Both the position numbers and the translations under genes were made by a program. The notes under the pieces were generated by a model, which saw only the letters and a program-made list of their open reading frames with translations, had not been told where the DNA came from and searched no databases. Shown here piece by piece: positions 23,450 through 30,452 of a stretch of DNA of 30,452 bases. Origin of the DNA: DASQFQ01 sp038238015 (GTDB lineage: Bacteria; Actinomycetota; Thermoleophilia; Solirubrobacterales; Solirubrobacteraceae); the NCBI GenBank assembly GCA_038238015.1, contig JBBRYA010000040.1, forward strand, positions 1-30,452, written 5' to 3'. The stretch's first letter is position 1. Each line of letters begins with the position of its first letter.

Positions 23450-25080
23450 AGGACGTCAAGTGGGTAGAGCTGACCGTCTTCGTCCTGCTGTTCGCGCTCG
23501 TCTCGGTCCTGGGCTTCGTCGCCTCACGGTGGCGGCGCGCGGAGTCGCTCGACCACCTCGACGAATGGGGCCTGGGCGGCCGCAGCTTCGGTCCCTGGAT
23601 CAGCTGGTTCCTGATCGGCGGCGACATCTACACGGCCTACACGTTCGTCGCCGTGCCCGGGCTCATGTTCGCCGTCGGCGCGCTCGGGTTCTTCGCGGTC
23701 CCTTACACGATCCTCATCTTCCCGATGGCGTTCGTCGTAGCGCCGCGCCTGTGGTCGGTGGCGCACCGCCACGGCTACGTCACCCCGGCCGACTTCGTCC
23801 GCGGCCGCCACGGCTCCTCGACGTTGGCGCTCGCGATCGCGCTCACCGGCATCGTGGCGACGATGCCCTACATCGCCCTGCAGCTCGTGGGCATCGGCGC
23901 GGTGCTGAAGACGATGGGGATCAACGGCGAGTGGCCGCTCGTCATCGCGTTCGTCGTGCTGGCCGCCTACACGTACCAGTCGGGGCTGCGCGCTCCCGCG
24001 CTGATCGCCTTCGTCAAGGACGCCCTGATCTACCTGGTCGTGCTCGTCGCCGTCATCTACATCCCGATCAAGCTCGGCGGCTTCGACGCCATCTTCGGCG
24101 CCGCGAACAAGAAGTTCGCGGCCAGCAAGCCGCCGACCGACGGGACCCTGCTCCCCGACGCGCAGATCCTGGGCTACTCGTCGCTGGCCTTCGGGTCAGC
24201 CCTCGCGCTATTCCTCTACCCGCATTCGATCACCGGTCTGCTGGCGACCCGCAGCCGCGACACGATCCGGCGCAACATGGCCGCGCTGCCGGCCTACAGC
24301 TTCGTGCTCGGCCTGCTCGCGCTCCTGGGCCTGATGGCGATCGCGGCGGGTGTCAAGCCGCTGACCGGAGCCAGCGGCAAGCCGGATACCAACACGGTCG
24401 TCCCGCTGCTGTTCGACAAGATGTTCCCGGACTGGTTCGCGGGTGTCGCCTTCGCGGCGATCGGCATCGGGGCGCTCGTCCCGGCGGCGATCATGTCCAT
24501 CGCCGCCGCGAACCTGTGGACCCGCAACATCTACAAGGAGTACCTGCGCCCGAACGCGACGCACGCGGAGGAGGCGCGGATGAGCAAGCTCGCCTCGCTC
24601 GTCGTCAAGGCCGGCGCGGTGGCCGTCATCCTCCTGCTCGACCCGCAGTTCTCGATCGACCTCCAGCTCATCGGCGGCGTCCTGATCGTGCAGACGCTGC
24701 CGGCGATCGTCATCGGGCTCTACAGCCGCGCGGCGCACGCCTGGGGCCTGCTCGCCGGCTGGGCGGCCGGGCTCGGCTCGGGCCTGTACATGCTCTACGA
24801 CACACCGAATCCGGTGACGGGCAAGACCCACTTCGGCGGGGCTCAGTACGCGCTCACGCATTTCGGGCTGGACACGAAGGTGACGCTGTACACGGGCGTG
24901 ATCGCACTCGCGGTCAACCTGCTCGTCACCTTTCTCGTGACGGCGGTGGTGCGGATGACGAAGGGCGCTCCCCTGCCGGACCAGACCACGCCTGAGGACT
25001 ACGGCGTCGAGTCGGGCGACCCTGGTGTCGAGGCCCTGCCCGAGGGCGAGCACGCGCCGGTTCCCTCGGCCGGCCGGTAG
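23446..25080 (+). CDS. Sodium:solute symporter (MctP-like monocarboxylate transporter)
   Basis: 544 residues with about thirteen hydrophobic helices typical of the SSS family. Family landmarks are WGLGGRSFGPWISWFLIGGD near the N-terminus, the GYVTPADFVRGRHGS loop, and ALFLYPHSITGLLATRS, similar to MctP monocarboxylate permeases. Substrates of relatives include lactate, pyruvate, acetate and propionate; the exact one here is inferred only by family. GTG 23446 overlaps the DUF3311 stop by 4 bp. The acidic C-terminal tail (VESGDPGVEALPEGEHAP) is cytoplasmic or outside and not conserved. Confidence 0.9.
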   Translation: MKDVKWVELTVFVLLFALVSVLGFVASRWRRAESLDHLDEWGLGGRSFGPWISWFLIGGDIYTAYTFVAVPGLMFAVGALGFFAVPYTILIFPMAFVVAPRLWSVAHRHGYVTPADFVRGRHGSSTLALAIALTGIVATMPYIALQLVGIGAVLKTMGINGEWPLVIAFVVLAAYTYQSGLRAPALIAFVKDALIYLVVLVAVIYIPIKLGGFDAIFGAANKKFAASKPPTDGTLLPDAQILGYSSLAFGSALALFLYPHSITGLLATRSRDTIRRNMAALPAYSFVLGLLALLGLMAIAAGVKPLTGASGKPDTNTVVPLLFDKMFPDWFAGVAFAAIGIGALVPAAIMSIAAANLWTRNIYKEYLRPNATHAEEARMSKLASLVVKAGAVAVILLLDPQFSIDLQLIGGVLIVQTLPAIVIGLYSRAAHAWGLLAGWAAGLGSGLYMLYDTPNPVTGKTHFGGAQYALTHFGLDTKVTLYTGVIALAVNLLVTFLVTAVVRMTKGAPLPDQTTPEDYGVESGDPGVEALPEGEHAPVPSAGR

Positions 25081-25154
25081 TCCAGGGCGGCACTGATCAA
25101 GCTGGGCGGGCGCCGAGGGTTGCATGCGCCGTCGTGTTCTGGTCGAATCGCTCA

Positions 25155-26418
25155 ATGAACAGCCCCTCACTCGGGCGGCTCGCCGCGGCTGCTGCCGTCG
25201 CGGCGCTCCTCGCCGCCTCGCCCGCCAATGCAGCGATCGTCCCCAAGGACTCGGCAGACGAGGTCGCTCAGGCGATCATCGCCGATCAGAGCACGCTGAA
25301 CCTCGCCACCACCGACTGGCAGGACCGCCCGGTCGAGACAGATCCCGTCACCGGCCTCCCCACGCCCGCCGTGGACCAGCGGGATCGGCGATAGCGGCCT
25401 CGACGGCTTCCCGACCTCGGGCCCCACCTACGGGCTCCTGACCACGGGCGACCCCGCACTGGCCGACCAGCCCAACGACAGACCTGACAGCGGCAAGCCG
25501 GTCGAGGCCCAGGACAACGGCCCGGTTCGTGGCGACACCGACCACGACGCCACGGTCCTGAAGATCGGCGTCACAGTCCCGTCGGCGGCGAACTGCCTCT
25601 CGCTCGACTACCGCTTCCTCTCCGAGGAGTTCCCGGAGTTCGTTGGCTCGCCCTTCAACGACGCCTTCATCGCCGAAGTAAACACGACCCAGTGGTCGAC
25701 CAACGGGTCGACCATCAACAAGCCCGGGGACTTCGCCACGAACACGGGCGGCGAGCCGGTGAGCGTCAACGGCGTCGGTCCCGTGTCGGTGTCGGCGGGC
25801 GAGGCGCAGGGGACTACATACGACGCGGCCACCGGCCTGGTGAACACGAAGACCCAGATCACTCCTGGGGAGCACCTCGTCTACTTGTCGATATTCGACC
25901 AGAGCGACGCGATCTACGACTCGGCCGTGTTCCTCGACAGGCTCGCGTTCATCAACGAGGACCCGAGTACGTGCAAGCCGCCCGAGGTGCCCGCGACCCC
26001 GGCGCCGCCCGCCGCGCCCGCGCCCGCCGCGCCCGCTCCGGCGCCGCCCAGCAACGCGTTCACGGTCGGCAGCGGGATCACGTTCGGCTCCAACGGCACC
26101 GCGACGATCACCATCACGGTGCCCGGCCCCGGCGCGGTGACCGCCAGTGACGCGGCGACGGGCACGGCCGCACGGCTCGCCCGGACGTCCGCCACGAAGA
26201 AGAAGAAGAAGAAGGCCCTGATCGCCACGACCAAGGTCACCGCCACGAAGGCGGGCCCGCTCAAGGTCAAGATCCGGCCGAGTGCGGCGGGCAAGAAGGT
26301 CCTGCGCCGCAAGGGCAAGCTGAAGGTCACGGTGAAGCTCACCTACACGCCGACCAACGGCACGCCCAACTCGCAGGTCAAGAAGGTCACGCTGAAGCTC
26401 AAGAAGAAGCACCACTAA
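25155..26418 (+). pseudogene. Secreted choice-of-anchor L protein interrupted by a single-base frameshift
   Basis: ATG 25155 opens a signal peptide (MNSPSLGRLAAAAAVAALLA, then ASPANA before the cut). The frame runs to a TAG at 25392-25394, but the homologous sequence continues in the next frame. The span is 1264 nt, one more than a multiple of three. Removing one G at 25374 joins PAV to TSGIGDSGLDGFPTSG, a good choice-of-anchor L continuation. The domain then has YRFLSEEFPEFVGSPFNDAF and VFLDRLAFINED. A Pro/Ala linker, a six-lysine run and a basic C-terminal module follow. Sequencing error, a recent mutation or programmed frameshifting would all explain this. The start at 25155 fits the signal peptide better than GTG 25134. 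Confidence 0.8.
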
Positions 26419-26434
26419 GCCGGACCCCGGTGTG

Positions 26435-26463
26435 CGGGCGCGGCCTCACGAGAGCCGCGCCCG
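26435..26463. terminator. Bidirectional terminator
   Basis: CGGGCGCGGC and GCCGCGCCCG form a perfect 10-bp stem with a 9-nt loop between two convergent genes, directly against the stop codon at 26464. Confidence 0.7.
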
Positions 26464-26976
26464 TCAGCCGGAGCGCACTTCGCCGATCACGTCGTACACC
26501 TCGGCGGCGGGGTGCGCCATGACCAGATCGGCCATCTCGCGCTTGAGCCGGTCGAGCTGCGCCTCCTGGTCGGCGGACCGGCCGTCGGTGCGCGCGAGGT
26601 CGATGAACTCGCCGGTCACGTAGCCCTCGCGCACGGCAAGCGTCACCTCGGCGCCGCGGTGGCCGAGCCAGAAGACGAAGCGCTCCCGGGCGCGGCCGAG
26701 CTCCGGGAGCGCCAGGCTCGCATCGACGGTGTAGCGGTCGCCGGAGACCGCGCGGGTCACGAGCTCGAACGCGTCGCGCGCGCCCGGCCCTCCGAAGGCG
26801 GTCCGCACCGTGATCTCGCGGCGCTGCAGCCGCTGACCGAGCAGGGGGAACGCCCGCTCCATCACCTTGAATGCGTGCGCCACGCCGCCGGGTGAGCCCG
26901 GGCCGTGGTAGCGCATGAGGTCGTCGAACGAGAAGCTGAGCGGAAGGTCGCGCTCGAGCAGCTCGAGCATGCTCAC
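26464..26976 (-). CDS. Protein of unknown function, weakly FmdE-like
   Basis: About 170 residues. GTG 26976 overlaps the aminotransferase stop (GTGA); ATG 26970 is the alternative. The segment FDDLMRYHGPGSPGGVAHAF followed by KVMERAFPLL faintly recalls the HGHXCPG-helix of FmdE-type proteins, but the cysteine is absent, so the link is weak. The middle has alternating strands (EITVRTAFGG, RYTVDASLALPE, FVFWLGHRGAEVTLAV) and the end a helix (AQLDRLKREMADLVMAHPAA). No signal or membrane segment is seen. Coupling to the aminotransferase suggests a shared pathway. Confidence 0.7.
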   Translation of the reverse strand: MSMLELLERDLPLSFSFDDLMRYHGPGSPGGVAHAFKVMERAFPLLGQRLQRREITVRTAFGGPGARDAFELVTRAVSGDRYTVDASLALPELGRARERFVFWLGHRGAEVTLAVREGYVTGEFIDLARTDGRSADQEAQLDRLKREMADLVMAHPAAEVYDVIGEVRSG

Positions 26977-28358
26977 CCGCTCGTGACGTCCTTGGCGAAC
27001 AGCTCGAAGGCCTCGAGGTAGGGCGTGAGGTGCTCGTCGGTGTGGGCGACCGACAGCGTCCACTCCTCGTCCTGACCGGGGGTCATGAAGATCCCGTGGT
27101 TCATGTGGTAGAGCCACGCGAGGTCTGAGAGGTCGTGGTAGATCTTCGTGCAGTAGTCGCGGTACTCGAGCACGGGCTCGGTCGAGAACACGACGCAGCC
27201 CTTGGAGCCCATGCCGACGGTGTGGGCGGGGATGCCGTGCTCGGCGATAATCCGCTCGCAGCCGGCCATCAGGCGCTCGTTGAGGCCGTGCAGATGCCTG
27301 TAGGCCTCGGGCGTGAGGACCTCGAGCAGCGTTGCCTCCGCGGCGGCCATCACCAGCGGGTTGCCGTTGAAGGTGCCCTGCTGGCGCACGGCGCCGCTCG
27401 CGACCAGCGCCGCGAGCTCGTCGGTCATCCCGATCGCGCCGCCGGGCAGGCCGCCGCAGATCGCCTTGGCGAGGCAGACCACGTCGGGCGTGACGCCGAA
27501 CAGCTCGGTCGCGCCACCGGCGGCGATCGCCGCGCCGGTCTTGACCTCGTCGAAGATCAGCTGCGCGCCGTGGGCGCGGGTGAGCTCGCGCACGCGCTCG
27601 AGGTAGCCGTCGACCGGGCGCACGATGTTGATGTTCATCATCGCCGGCTCGAGGATCACGGCCGCGACCTGGCCCTCGAGCTCAACCAGCGCGCGCTCGA
27701 GCGCCTCGGCGTCGTTGAAGGGCACCGGGCGCGTCGCCTCGGCGGTGCCGGGGGCGTAGCCGAGGCCGTAGAGGATCGCGTTCGGGTGATCGCGCGGGCC
27801 CATCTGGTCGGCCGGCGGCTTGACCGAGACCATCACCGCGTCGTGGTGGCCGTGGTAGGTGCCCTCGATCTTCACGATCACGTCGCGGCCGGTGAGACCG
27901 CGCGCGAGGTGGATGGCGTCCATGGTGGACTCGGTGCCGGAGTTGGTGAAGCGCCAGTGCGGCAGGCCCCAGCGCCGGCGCAGCTCTTCGGCAACCACGA
28001 TCGAGCCCTCGGTCGGCGCGGCGAAGTGGCTGCCGAGCGCCATGCGCGCGCTCACGGCGGCGGCGATGGTGGGGTTGGCGTGCCCGACGCACATCACCCC
28101 GAAGCCGTTGTGGAAGTCCAGGTACTCGTTGCCGTCGACGTCCCAGACGCGGGCCCCCTCGCCGCGCTCGATATAGGTCGGCCAGGGGTCGTTGCGCTGG
28201 AAGGAGGACGGGACGCCGCCGGGCATCACCTGTCGCGCGCGGTCGAAGTACTCGCCCGAGCGGCGGGTGCGCTCGATGAGGCGGTTCTTCTCGCGCTCGG
28301 TCAGCGCGGCGACGCGATCGCGGTCGATTCCGGCGGTGGGCGCAGTGGTGACGGACAT
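26973..28358 (-). CDS. Class III PLP-dependent aminotransferase
   Basis: 461 residues. It resembles glutamate-1-semialdehyde aminomutase and other class III aminotransferases: MPGGVPSSFQRNDPWPTYIE, WDVDGNEYLDFHNGFG, FTNSGTESTMDAIHLARG, YHGHHD, the Asp270 motif FDEVKTG and the cofactor lysine Lys298 (VCLAKAICGG). It is probably not the haem-pathway enzyme HemL, since it lies away from haem genes and differs from it in the substrate region. The natural amine and keto acid are unknown. ATG 28358 lies 6 nt after TACGCT (28370-28365, reverse strand), a leaderless arrangement. It is followed, overlapping by 4 bp, by the unknown gene at 26464. Confidence 0.92.
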   Translation of the reverse strand: MSVTTAPTAGIDRDRVAALTEREKNRLIERTRRSGEYFDRARQVMPGGVPSSFQRNDPWPTYIERGEGARVWDVDGNEYLDFHNGFGVMCVGHANPTIAAAVSARMALGSHFAAPTEGSIVVAEELRRRWGLPHWRFTNSGTESTMDAIHLARGLTGRDVIVKIEGTYHGHHDAVMVSVKPPADQMGPRDHPNAILYGLGYAPGTAEATRPVPFNDAEALERALVELEGQVAAVILEPAMMNINIVRPVDGYLERVRELTRAHGAQLIFDEVKTGAAIAAGGATELFGVTPDVVCLAKAICGGLPGGAIGMTDELAALVASGAVRQQGTFNGNPLVMAAAEATLLEVLTPEAYRHLHGLNERLMAGCERIIAEHGIPAHTVGMGSKGCVVFSTEPVLEYRDYCTKIYHDLSDLAWLYHMNHGIFMTPGQDEEWTLSVAHTDEHLTPYLEAFELFAKDVTSG

Positions 28359-28425
28359 CGGACGAGCGTATCCGACTTGCAGGCGGCCGGTTGTACGTAT
28401 TGGAGCGTTGGCTGCGCCGGATCGG

Positions 28426-29856
28426 CTACCCGCGCAGCGCCGCGCGCCGAACCTTGCCGCTCGCGGTCTTCGGAAGCTCCTCCGCGAAGTCCACGACCCG
28501 CGGGTACTTGTATGGCGCGGTGCTCTCGCGCACGTGCTCCTGGAGCGCCGCGGCCAGGGCCTCCGAGGGCGCATACCCCTCGCGCAGTACCACCACGGCG
28601 CGCACGATGGCCCCGCGCTCCTCATCGGGCGCGGCGACCACCGCCGCCTCGGCGACGGCGGGATGGGCGACCAGCGCCGACTCGACCTCGAAGGGGCCGA
28701 TGCGGTAGCCGGCGGAGATGATGACGTCGTCCAGGCGCCCTTCGAAGTGCAGGAAGCCGTCCTCGTCGCGGTGCACGCGATCGCCGGTCCGCCACGGCCC
28801 GGCGGGGGCCGGCCCGCCGCCCAGGTAGCCGAGGAAGAAGGTCGGCACGCTCGCCGCATCCGCCACGAGCTCGCCGTCGACGACGTCGAGCGCGATGCCG
28901 GGCAGCGCGCGCCCCATCGAGCCCGGGCGCGACGGCTCCCCGAGCGGCATCCCGGTGAGCTGGCCGGTCTCGGTCTGGCCGTAGCCGTCGCGGATCCACA
29001 GGCCGGTGGCCTCCTGCCACGCCCGCAGCACCTCGGGGTTGAGAGCCTCGCCCGCGGCGACGAGCCCGCGCAGCTCAGGCAGCGGGCGCAGCGTCGCCCG
29101 CTTGGCGATCACGCGGTACTCGGTCGGGGCCATGCACAGCGTGGCCACCCGCTCGCGCTCGAGCAGCGCCAGGCGCTCCTCGGGGTCGAAGCGCGCGTCG
29201 TGCAGCAGCGCCGCCGCGCCTCGCAGCCATGGCGCCACGAAGACGTTGCGGGCCGACTTCGACCAGCCCGAGGCGGCGGTGCACCACGTCAGGGACCCGG
29301 GCGCCGGCGCGAGCCAGTGCTCGGCCTGCAGCGCCTGGCCGGCCAGGTAGCGCTGCCCGTGCAGGACGGCCTTGGGCTCTCCGGCGGTGCCGGAGGTGAA
29401 CGTGACGAGGCAGGGCTCCTCACCATCAAGCTCGACTGCAGGCTCAGGCTCCGCGGCGGTGAGCTCGGGACCCGGGACGAGCAGCACCTCGGCGTCCGGC
29501 GCGGCGGTGGCGAGGGTGGCGGCGTTGCGCTCGTCGCAGACGATGAGGCGCGGGTGCGCCGTCTCGAGCCTCAGCCGCAGGTCGGCCGCGCGCAGCTGCT
29601 CCGTGCAGGGCAGCGCCACCGCGCCGATCCGGAAGCACCCGAGCATCGCGATCACCCACTCGGGGCGGTTGCCGACGAGCGTGAGCACGACGTCGCCGCG
29701 GCGCACCCCACGGGCCCGCAGCGCACCCGCGGCGCGAGCGCCGGCGTCCGAGACCTCGCCGAAGCTCCACTCGCGCCGGCTGCCGTCGCGCCCGATCTCC
29801 ACCAGCGCCCGGCGCGCCGGAGGAGCGGCGTCGACCACGTCTCGGGCGAAGTTCAT
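28426..29856 (-). CDS. AMP-forming acyl-CoA synthetase
   Basis: 476 residues of the ANL superfamily. It activates a carboxylic acid as acyl-AMP and then acyl-CoA. Motifs: LVTFTSGTAGEPKAVLH (P-loop), APTEYRV, DGYGQTETG, TGDRVHRDEDGFLHFEGRLD (written across the hinge aspartate), SAGYRIGPFEVE and the catalytic lysine motif PKTASGKVRR at the C-terminus. Its pattern is nearest to medium-chain/acetyl-CoA synthetase-like enzymes, and it is shorter than acetyl-CoA synthetase itself. ATG 29856 has TAGCCT 10 nt upstream (29872-29867, reverse strand). The aminotransferase gene lies 67 bp downstream and may have its own promoter. Confidence 0.93.
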   Translation of the reverse strand: MNFARDVVDAAPPARRALVEIGRDGSRREWSFGEVSDAGARAAGALRARGVRRGDVVLTLVGNRPEWVIAMLGCFRIGAVALPCTEQLRAADLRLRLETAHPRLIVCDERNAATLATAAPDAEVLLVPGPELTAAEPEPAVELDGEEPCLVTFTSGTAGEPKAVLHGQRYLAGQALQAEHWLAPAPGSLTWCTAASGWSKSARNVFVAPWLRGAAALLHDARFDPEERLALLERERVATLCMAPTEYRVIAKRATLRPLPELRGLVAAGEALNPEVLRAWQEATGLWIRDGYGQTETGQLTGMPLGEPSRPGSMGRALPGIALDVVDGELVADAASVPTFFLGYLGGGPAPAGPWRTGDRVHRDEDGFLHFEGRLDDVIISAGYRIGPFEVESALVAHPAVAEAAVVAAPDEERGAIVRAVVVLREGYAPSEALAAALQEHVRESTAPYKYPRVVDFAEELPKTASGKVRRAALRG

Positions 29857-29930
29857 CGGCCGGGGAAGGCTAGCGGCGCAGCGGGCCAAGATGGGGGCGC
29901 GACCCCGTAGGCGGCCGCCGGGGGCGTCCA

Positions 29931-30021
29931 TACAGTGGATCCGATGCCGCCCCTCGCAGAGCCCTTGCCCGCAACGTGCGGGGAGCTTTATCCCCGGACC
30001 GGGGTGCTCGACGAATGTTGA
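29931..30021 (+). promoter_or_regulatory. Possible promoter and hairpin-rich leader before the last gene
   Basis: TACAGT (29931-29936) is a good -10 hexamer. Downstream are three overlapping hairpins that share bases: CCCGC-AACGT-GCGGG (29968-29982), GGGGA-GCTTTA-TCCCC (29980-29995) and CCCC-GGACC-GGGG (29992-30004). The first two share bases 29980-29982 and cannot form together, an attenuator-like arrangement. A 25-codon frame, ATG 29944 to TGA 30021, starts 7 nt after the hexamer; its codon bias is weaker than that of neighbouring genes. Confidence 0.4.
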
Positions 30022-30026
30022 GCCAA

Positions 30027-30040
30027 TTCGGGCGCCCGAA
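30027..30040. promoter_or_regulatory. 14-bp perfect palindrome before the last gene
   Basis: TTCGGGC-GCCCGAA lies 19 bp before the start at 30060. It shares the words ATTCGGGC and GCCCGAACGGG with the imuB upstream region (2657-2687). It is a candidate operator or RNA hairpin. Confidence 0.5.
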
Positions 30041-30059
30041 CGGGCAAGATAGGTGGCGT

Positions 30060-30452
30060 ATGTCCGAGCCAGACCGCACTCCCCGCAGCCCTCTGCTGCC
30101 CGGCGCCCTGCTTGCCGCGATGGTGACTGGCGTGGCGATCATCGCGCTGATCGTCGTGCTCGGGATCCGCGGCGACGAGCGCCTGCCGCTGCGCCTGGGC
30201 GGGGACGGCGGGATCGCGACGGTGCGATCCGGCACGGCCGGGCGCCAGGCCGTCGAGAGGCCCACGGGCCACGGCGCGCTCGATGCCGCAGCCGCGCGCT
30301 CCGCTGCCGGGGTGCCGCTGTTGCCGGGCTCCGCCCCGCTTGCGCCGGCGTCGTCCACCCGCGCCGTCCGCGTCAGCCTGACCGCCGCCGAGGCTCGTGC
30401 CGCGCGCCTGCGCGCCGTGCGCCAGGCGGGGCGGCGGCGCGCAGCCGAGCGC
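30060..30452 (+). CDS. Membrane protein of unknown function, cut by window edge
   Basis: The frame is open from ATG 30060 to the end of the window (131 codons). A short basic N-terminus (MSEPDRTPRSPLLPG) precedes one hydrophobic helix, LLAAMVTGVAIIALIVVLGI, about 18-37. The rest is Ala/Arg/Pro-rich (LTAAEARAARLRAVRQAGRR), likely extended or helical. No family is recognised in the visible part. Its upstream region holds the hairpin-rich leader and the 14-bp palindrome. Confidence 0.65.
   Translation, partial: MSEPDRTPRSPLLPGALLAAMVTGVAIIALIVVLGIRGDERLPLRLGGDGGIATVRSGTAGRQAVERPTGHGALDAAAARSAAGVPLLPGSAPLAPASSTRAVRVSLTAAEARAARLRAVRQAGRRRAAER

Overview
The window comes from a GC-rich actinobacterium. 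The gene set (actinobacterial-type SOS boxes, an ImuB/DnaE2 mutasome, an actinobacterial-style c-di-AMP riboswitch, an ECF42 sigma factor with a DGPF partner, an MctP/DUF3311 pair, and secreted proteins with lysine-rich C-termini) fits Thermoleophilia/Solirubrobacterales best. That placement is inferred from family content and style; no rRNA is present to prove it.

Layout. 1-645: the N-terminal part of a tyrosine recombinase, reading away from a tRNA-Leu(GAG) gene, so the left edge looks like the end of an element integrated at that tRNA. 657-4162: a DNA-damage block with lexA (perfect SOS box), a zinc-ribbon protein, an NTF2-like protein, a small convergent gene, RNase P RNA, then SOS-controlled imuB and a coupled DUF6504-like gene. 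4241-5646: a reverse-strand DUF1326/DUF2182 pair. 5707-9722: a small membrane protein, then SOS-controlled dnaE2. 9765-12047: a membrane-anchored cytochrome c, a ydaO-type c-di-AMP riboswitch in front of an unrecognised tail-anchored protein, and a cysteine-less AhpD-like protein with an HxlR regulator. 12132-13481: glutamine synthetase. 13485-19131 (reverse): a secreted trypsin-like protease, an MMPL transporter and a DUF255/YyaL thioredoxin-like protein. 19148-25080: ridA, a DGPF/ECF42 pair with its expected target promoter, threonine dehydratase, a TauE-like permease, and a DUF3311 plus sodium:solute symporter pair. 25155-26418: a frameshifted secreted choice-of-anchor L protein. 26464-29856 (reverse): an acyl-CoA synthetase, a class III aminotransferase and a small protein of unknown role. 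30060 to the end: the start of a membrane protein.

Themes. LexA probably controls itself, imuB-DUF6504 and dnaE2 through three perfect 14-bp boxes, two of which touch or overlap start codons. The mutasome is split, and no imuA' is visible. Many genes have a TANNNT hexamer 6-10 nt before the start codon and no Shine-Dalgarno sequence, suggesting widespread leaderless transcription. RidA and threonine dehydratase, a classical enamine-producing/enamine-clearing pair, flank the ECF42 module. The most novel-looking items are the c-di-AMP riboswitch target with two DWG-containing repeats, the basic C-terminal module shared by two secreted proteins, the ECF42 gene with no standard start codon, and a hairpin-rich leader before the last gene.
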